Shown piece by piece: positions 59,280-64,000 of a stretch of DNA of 64,000 nt. Under the pieces are notes generated by a model. The model worked only from the letters and a program-made list of their open reading frames with translations. It was not told the origin of the DNA and ran no database searches. Both the position numbers and the translations under genes were made by a program. The first letter of the stretch is position 1. Each line of letters starts with the position of its first letter. Origin of the DNA: SHVO01 sp041905525 (GTDB lineage Bacteria; Pseudomonadota; Alphaproteobacteria; Rhodospirillales; Rhodospirillaceae); contig JAYRKY010000014.1 of assembly GCA_041905525.1 (NCBI GenBank), forward strand, positions 17,817-81,816, written 5' to 3'.

Positions 59280-62162
59280 ATGAACCGCTCATTGTTCAAG
59301 TCACGCCTGCGTACGTCGGCCGCGATCACCGTGCTCGCGCTGTCGCCGACACTCGCGTCTCAGAGTTACGCCGCCGCCGATGCTGCGAACCCGCAGCTCG
59401 CCGCGGCCGCACCCGATGCGGCCGCCGTAGACGAGATTGTGGTGACCGGAACGCGCATCGTGCGCGACGGCTACGAAGCGCCGACGCCGGTGTCGGTGAT
59501 AGGCGTAGATCAGATCGAAGATGCTGCCGTGGCGAACCTCGGCGACTTCGTCAACACGTTGCCGTCACTTGTCGGCAATACCTCGCCGCAGACGGCCCGC
59601 ACCAGCATGACTGCTGGCGGGGTTGGCTTGAATACGCCGCAGGCGCGCAACCTCGGAAGCTCGCGCACGCTGATTTTATTGGATGGCCAACGGACCGTTG
59701 GATCGCAGCCGACCGGTCAGGTCGACATCAATACGTTTCCGCAACAGCTCGTGAGCCGGGTGGACATCGTGACAGGAGGCGCGTCGGCGGCTTACGGATC
59801 CGATGCGCTTGCGGGCGTCATCAACTTCGTGCTCGATCGAGAGTTTACGGGCGTGAAGGGAGAATTGCAGGGCGGCCTTACGACCTACGGGGACGGGCCG
59901 AACTGGAATGGCGCGCTGTCCGCGGGCACCCCATTCGCGAACGGGCGGGGGCACCTGCTGATCAGCGGCGAAATCGCCAATAACTACGGCATCCACGGCG
60001 CGCCGCGCGATTGGGCGAAGGAAGGTTGGCACATCATCAACAACCCGGCTTATGGCACCGGCGCAGGACAGACGACGAGCGTTCCGCAGCGCCTTGTGAT
60101 CGACAAGGCCGCGATGGTGTCGATGACTCCCGGCGGCATAATTGTCTCCGGGCCACTCAAGGGCATCGCGTTTGGGCCGGGTGGGAAGCCTTACCAGTTC
60201 CAGTATGGGCCTGTGGTATTGAACCCCTGGATGGCCGGTGGCGGCGAATGGCAAGCAAATAACTTTGCGGCCGACGGCGCAGACTTGGACCCTGAAGACT
60301 ATCGCCACAACTTCTTCACGCGCGTTAGCTATGATCTTGCCGACAACATCAACGTGTTCGCACAATTCAGCTATGCTTGGTCGAAGAGTTACTCGGTCTG
60401 CTGTAATCACTTCGCGTCCGGGGACCTCACGATCCGGACGGACAACGCCTTCATGCCGGAAGAAGTCCGGACTCGCGCGCTGGCGCTTAGCCTGACCACA
60501 GTCACCATGGGTAGCTTCTTCAGCGACCTACCCTATAAATTGGTGCAGGATGCACGGCGCACCGTGCGCCGTTATGTGGTCGGTGCGAACGGCAATTTCG
60601 ACGCATTTGGCTCAAATTGGACCTGGGATGCGTACTACCAGCTTGGTTCGACAGGCCATCGCAAGAGTTTCTACGACCGCTGGAAGTCGACATACGTTCT
60701 GGCGATCGACGCCGTACGCAATAGCAGCGGGACGATTGTTTGCCGCTCAACACTGACTAATCCGTCTAACGGGTGTGTGCCCTGGAATGTCTTTGGCACG
60801 GGCGTGAACTCAGCAGCAGCGGCCGACTACATCGCTGGCTGGTCGTATGCGTATGAATCCTACGAGCAGGAGGTGATGGCCGCCTCCGCGTCGGGTGAGC
60901 CTTTCGATTTGTGGGCCGGTCCAGTTTCGTTGGCGTTCGGCGTCGAACACCGCAAGGAGAGTGTCGGTGGTATTGAGAGTGCCCGTAACGCGGCGAACGA
61001 CTCCTTCGTCGGGAATTCGCGACCGACGGTAGGTAGCTACAACGTGACCGAGGGCTTCGTTGAAACAGTCGTTCCACTGGCCAGCAATGAATCGTGGGCC
61101 AAGGTGCTGGAGTTAAACGGTGCTGTGCGCGCTACGAGTTACTCGACATCGGGGTATGTCACAACGTGGAAAGCAGGTCTCAGCTATAGTCCGGTCGACG
61201 ATCTCCGTTTCCGTGCGACCCGTTCCCGAGACATCCGTGCGCCGCACAACGTTGAACTTTTCGCGGCCGGGATCTTCGTGGGTAATCTTGTCAACGATCC
61301 GTTCCGCGGGGGTGTACCGACCAATATTCAATCCGAGACCTCGGGCAATCCGAACTTGAAGCCTGAGAAGGCAGACACGACTGGCCTTGGCGTCGTCTTT
61401 CAGCCGACGTTCGTGCCAGGCCTGCAGGCTTCGGTCGATTACTTCAACATCGATATCAAGGATGTGATCGGGACGGTCGGACGCCAAGAAGTGCCGGATC
61501 GCTGTTTCCGCGGTGAAACTGAGTTCTGTCAATTCCTGGTCTTCGATGCCAACGGCATCCTTTCGATCGTCAAGACTCAGCCGACCAACTTCATCAAACA
61601 GGTCAACCGTGGGGTTGACCTCGAAGCCAGCTACCGGACGCCGGTGGATGTTCTTCTCGATGGTGTCGGAGGAAACCTGTCGCTCCGAATCCTAGCAACG
61701 CGCTACCTCAAACAGCTGCAGGACAATGGAACCGGGATCGGCATCATCAACACGGTCGGCGGCGGGAACGTCCGCAAATGGAAGTATACGGCTTCGCTGA
61801 CTTATGACCTCGACCCCCTGCGCCTCAATCTCACGGCGCGCGGATTCAATAAAGGCGTCTACAACGTCACGAATATCGAGTGCGTAACGGGTTGTCCGGT
61901 TTCCACAACGACAAATGTCACTCAGAATATCAACGCGCTGCCAGGTGCGGCTTATTTCGACCTCACGCTCCGGTACGGATTCATGCGCAATGACATTGCT
62001 GAGGCGGACGCGTTCTTTAGCGTGCGAAACATGATGGACAAGGACCCCGCCATTGTCGCCCAAGGTCCTGCTGGTACTTCACATTCCACAATGCCTTGTA
62101 ATGCAGGGCTTTACGATTGTTTGGGCCGGGTGTTCCGGGCCGGCATTAACTTCAAAATGTAG
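59280..62162 (+). CDS. TonB-dependent receptor 3
   Basis: A 960-residue outer-membrane receptor: signal peptide (to about SQSYAAADAA), TonB box AVDEIVVTGTRIVRDGYEAP, plug (TLPSLVGNTSPQTARTSMTA, LGSSRTLILLDGQRTVGSQP, SRVDIVTGGASAAYGSDALA) and a barrel ending LGRVFRAGINFKM. There is no STN domain. It is related to receptors 1 and 2 but more divergent in the barrel, suggesting another ligand. AGGGGA precedes ATG 59280. It has its own upstream region and is followed by the serine hydrolase gene after a hairpin. Confidence 0.94.
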   Translation: MNRSLFKSRLRTSAAITVLALSPTLASQSYAAADAANPQLAAAAPDAAAVDEIVVTGTRIVRDGYEAPTPVSVIGVDQIEDAAVANLGDFVNTLPSLVGNTSPQTARTSMTAGGVGLNTPQARNLGSSRTLILLDGQRTVGSQPTGQVDINTFPQQLVSRVDIVTGGASAAYGSDALAGVINFVLDREFTGVKGELQGGLTTYGDGPNWNGALSAGTPFANGRGHLLISGEIANNYGIHGAPRDWAKEGWHIINNPAYGTGAGQTTSVPQRLVIDKAAMVSMTPGGIIVSGPLKGIAFGPGGKPYQFQYGPVVLNPWMAGGGEWQANNFAADGADLDPEDYRHNFFTRVSYDLADNINVFAQFSYAWSKSYSVCCNHFASGDLTIRTDNAFMPEEVRTRALALSLTTVTMGSFFSDLPYKLVQDARRTVRRYVVGANGNFDAFGSNWTWDAYYQLGSTGHRKSFYDRWKSTYVLAIDAVRNSSGTIVCRSTLTNPSNGCVPWNVFGTGVNSAAAADYIAGWSYAYESYEQEVMAASASGEPFDLWAGPVSLAFGVEHRKESVGGIESARNAANDSFVGNSRPTVGSYNVTEGFVETVVPLASNESWAKVLELNGAVRATSYSTSGYVTTWKAGLSYSPVDDLRFRATRSRDIRAPHNVELFAAGIFVGNLVNDPFRGGVPTNIQSETSGNPNLKPEKADTTGLGVVFQPTFVPGLQASVDYFNIDIKDVIGTVGRQEVPDRCFRGETEFCQFLVFDANGILSIVKTQPTNFIKQVNRGVDLEASYRTPVDVLLDGVGGNLSLRILATRYLKQLQDNGTGIGIINTVGGGNVRKWKYTASLTYDLDPLRLNLTARGFNKGVYNVTNIECVTGCPVSTTTNVTQNINALPGAAYFDLTLRYGFMRNDIAEADAFFSVRNMMDKDPAIVAQGPAGTSHSTMPCNAGLYDCLGRVFRAGINFKM

Positions 62163-62189
62163 TTTGGATTAGGCTACGCTCGTGAAACC

Positions 62190-62214
62190 GCCGGCCTTCC
62201 CGTGGAAGGCCGGC
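62190..62214 (+). other. Hairpin between receptor 3 and the serine hydrolase
   Basis: GCCGGCCTTCC (62190-62200), loop CGT, GGAAGGCCGGC (62204-62214). There is no T tract, so it is more likely an attenuating or mRNA-protecting structure than a full terminator. Confidence 0.65.
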
Positions 62215-62244
62215 GCCTACTTAGGGATGAAGGGGAGAGGGTCC

Positions 62245-63771
62245 ATGACACAAGCTAGGTTTCTGCGCCGCGTTGTCGTTGCCGTCGCGTTCGTCGCGGC
62301 AGCGGCCTCGCCGGTCTTCGCAAAAGTACCGGCGGACAAGCTGCAACCGGCAGCCATTGAGAAATGGGCCGACGAGGCCTTTGGCAAGATCGTTGCCGAG
62401 CATCGCGTCGCCGGACTGGGATTTACCATCATCCAAGGCGACAAAGTCATTTTCATGAAGGGCTACGGTTACCAGGACTACGCGACCAAAAAGCCGTTCG
62501 ATCCAAACGTCACCAAGACGCGGATCGCGTCAACGACGAAGCAGTTCATTGGCGTGTCGGTCGCGCAACTTCTGGAGCGGGGAAAAATCGCCTCGCTCAA
62601 CGACCCCGTGAACAAGTACCTCAAGCGCTTCCAGCTGCCAAAGAACGACGGCGAAGACGTGCTGATCTGGGATTTGCTCACGCACCGCGGCGGCTTCGCG
62701 GGCAACGGCAAGAACCTCGATATCACGCCGGAGACGACCAAGACCCCGCTTTCGGCAGACATCATCAAGGCCTCCCTGCCGGACTTTTGGCGTAAGCGCG
62801 ATTCCGTCTCGGTCTATTGCAACATCTGCAGCGGCGTTCTCGGCTTCATGATCGAGGACATCACGGGCATGGGGCTGCCGGACTACCTGCGCGAGAATAT
62901 CTACAAGCCGCTCGGTATGACGAATACCGAGCTTGCCGTTGGCGACCAGCCTCCCGCCAACATGGCGGTGCAATACGCCTTTGTCGAAAACGGCGTCGCG
63001 GTCCCGCTGCCTTATCCGACGCTCAGTCCCCATCTCGCCGCGGCGGGCAGTAATGTCTCCACCGTTGGCGATATGTCCAAGTGGCTGATTGCTAATATCA
63101 CCGAGGGCTCCGGTACAGGAAAGGCGCTCCTGAGCCAGAAGACCTGGGACCTCGTGCATACCCAGCACCGCCAAAGCATCCCCGGCGCCAGTGGCTTCGG
63201 CATGCACTTCTTCACCTACGAGTACAACGGCGAGAAGATGATGGAGCAGTACGGAAGCCTTCAGCATTACTCGATGTTCTTCCTGATGCCGGACTCTGAT
63301 GTTGGGATCTTCATGACGCTGATCGGGGGCGGCGCGCCGCGTCCGAATGTCGAGATCCCCAAAACCGGCGCGAAGGTCGAAGGCAAGGTAATGCCTCAGA
63401 TGTCTCACGCGGGCATGCGCGATCTCGTGCTCACGCACTTCCTCGGACCTTTGCCTTACGACAAGAACGCCAAGGTCGACCTGTCGAAGTACACGGGGCT
63501 GTACAACGATATTCCGCGTCAGCCGCAAACTACGCCGGGCCAGGTGCGGCCGCCGATGGAAGTGAAGGACAGCGGCGACGGCGGACTGATCATCGACGGA
63601 CGCGGAACCTTCCGCCCCTCGGGCCCTAACGTTTTCACTCTCGATCATCCGTTGGAACTGGACGCGGGCTTCGGCGCGGCCAATCGCTACGTATTCAAGA
63701 TGGACGCGTCAGGGAAAGCGGTGGAAATCTATCAGCATGTGAATGCCGGCCGTTTCGAGCGGGCGCAGTAA
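62245..63771 (+). CDS. Exported serine hydrolase (class C beta-lactamase-like)
   Basis: A 508-residue protein with signal peptide (TQARFLRRVVVAVAFVAAAA, SPVFA). The beta-lactamase/D-alanyl-aminopeptidase fold has the active-site S96-T-T-K99 in TRIASTTKQFIGVSVAQLLE and Y191-C-N193 in VSVYCNICSGVLGFMIEDIT. LIWDLLTHRGGFAGNG is another family block. The C-terminal ~130 residues form an extra domain (YTGLYNDIPRQPQTTPGQVR). Such proteins are peptidases, esterases or amidases rather than true beta-lactamases. GGGGAGAGGG precedes ATG 62245. Its place after receptor 3 suggests it processes the imported compound. Confidence 0.9.
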   Translation: MTQARFLRRVVVAVAFVAAAASPVFAKVPADKLQPAAIEKWADEAFGKIVAEHRVAGLGFTIIQGDKVIFMKGYGYQDYATKKPFDPNVTKTRIASTTKQFIGVSVAQLLERGKIASLNDPVNKYLKRFQLPKNDGEDVLIWDLLTHRGGFAGNGKNLDITPETTKTPLSADIIKASLPDFWRKRDSVSVYCNICSGVLGFMIEDITGMGLPDYLRENIYKPLGMTNTELAVGDQPPANMAVQYAFVENGVAVPLPYPTLSPHLAAAGSNVSTVGDMSKWLIANITEGSGTGKALLSQKTWDLVHTQHRQSIPGASGFGMHFFTYEYNGEKMMEQYGSLQHYSMFFLMPDSDVGIFMTLIGGGAPRPNVEIPKTGAKVEGKVMPQMSHAGMRDLVLTHFLGPLPYDKNAKVDLSKYTGLYNDIPRQPQTTPGQVRPPMEVKDSGDGGLIIDGRGTFRPSGPNVFTLDHPLELDAGFGAANRYVFKMDASGKAVEIYQHVNAGRFERAQ

Positions 63772-63794
63772 AGGCATTAAATTGGTTGTTGATG

Positions 63795-63826
63795 GGGCCG
63801 GGTCGTTGATCCGGCCCTTTTCTTTT
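63795..63826 (+). terminator. Terminator after the serine hydrolase gene
   Basis: GGGCCGG (63795-63801) pairs with CCGGCCC (63811-63817), followed by TTTTCTTTT. Confidence 0.8.
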
Positions 63827-63838
63827 GTCGGACCGAAG

Positions 63839-64000
63839 TTACGGACCCAGCACGCCCGCCAACCAGCGCACGACATTCAGCACGAATTGCTTATTTGGTT
63901 CGGCGCCCGGTGCGGAGAAACCAATTTTCGCGCCGTTGCTCTCTTCGATCTGCGCGGAAAACATAGCGGCTTCTCCGAAGACCGCCACACGCCCTCGACC
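63839..64000 (-). CDS. C-terminal end of an unidentified protein
   Basis: A minus-strand frame runs in from the right edge and stops at 63839-63841. Its last 53 residues read GRGRVAVFGEAAMFSAQIEE, then KIGFSAPGAEPNKQFVLNVV and RWLAGVLGP. The G-x-G-R-V-x-V-x-G...N-x-x-F-x-x-N-x-x-x-W-L pattern resembles the C-terminus of DUF4350/GATase1-like exported proteins, but the fragment is too short for a firm family call. It is convergent with the serine hydrolase gene. Confidence 0.6.
   Translation of the reverse strand, partial: GRGRVAVFGEAAMFSAQIEESNGAKIGFSAPGAEPNKQFVLNVVRWLAGVLGP

Noticed and set aside
47144..62162. Classic polysaccharide utilisation locus
   Set aside because: No glycoside hydrolase, SusD-like protein or sugar kinase is encoded among the receptors.

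Overview
The window looks like a chromosome segment of a GC-rich alphaproteobacterium, probably Caulobacterales or a nearby TonB-receptor-rich lineage such as Rhizomicrobium. The reasons are the gene order dnaE - rpsB-tsf-pyrH-frr-uppS-cdsA-dxr-rseP-bamA-skp-lpxD-fabZ-lpxA-lpxI-lpxB - gltA - gltX - comEC - lexA - moeA-moaC-trpC-trpD-trpG, the use of LpxI rather than LpxH, and a GTTC-N7-GTTC LexA box upstream of lexA. The genus is inference. No tRNA, rRNA, CRISPR, prophage or transposase gene was found.

Layout. 1-2 kb: the start of a DUF202 membrane protein, a secreted SNase-type nuclease and three small ORFs. 2-8.4 kb: dnaE, a P-loop kinase-like protein, an MFS transporter with an unusual helical tail, a small protein resembling that tail, and a YkvA/DUF1232 protein. 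8.4-23.5 kb: a long + strand run for translation (rpsB, tsf, frr), UMP kinase, undecaprenyl, phospholipid and isoprenoid synthesis (uppS, cdsA, dxr), outer membrane assembly (rseP, bamA, skp) and lipid A (lpxD, fabZ, lpxA, lpxI, lpxB). 23.5-35 kb: a creatininase-family secreted protein, then gltA and gltX (-), comEC (+), and lexA, moeA, moaC, trpC, trpD, trpG (-). 35-45 kb: accessory genes (two secreted proteins of unknown function, a lipoprotein amidase, a FUSC-like protein, a secreted M16 peptidase, an MFS transporter, a PAS_5 protein) with REP-like inverted repeats between them.

45.2-63.8 kb is the most unusual part. It holds a FecI-type ECF sigma factor, a FecR-type anti-sigma factor, three related TonB-dependent receptors and, between receptors 1 and 2, four exported proteins: a 369-residue protein of no recognised family, a DUF1587/1595/1592/1588/1585 protein with one CxxCH site, a DUF1552 protein, and a protein with three COG4315-like repeats. 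A periplasmic serine hydrolase (class C beta-lactamase fold) closes it. Only receptor 2 has the N-terminal signalling (STN) domain expected to talk to FecR. I infer a surface-signalled uptake and periplasmic processing locus for an unknown substrate.

The window ends in a partial - strand gene. Several intergenic regions carry strong dyads that look like terminators or operators. All calls come from reading motifs and gene order; no database search was run.
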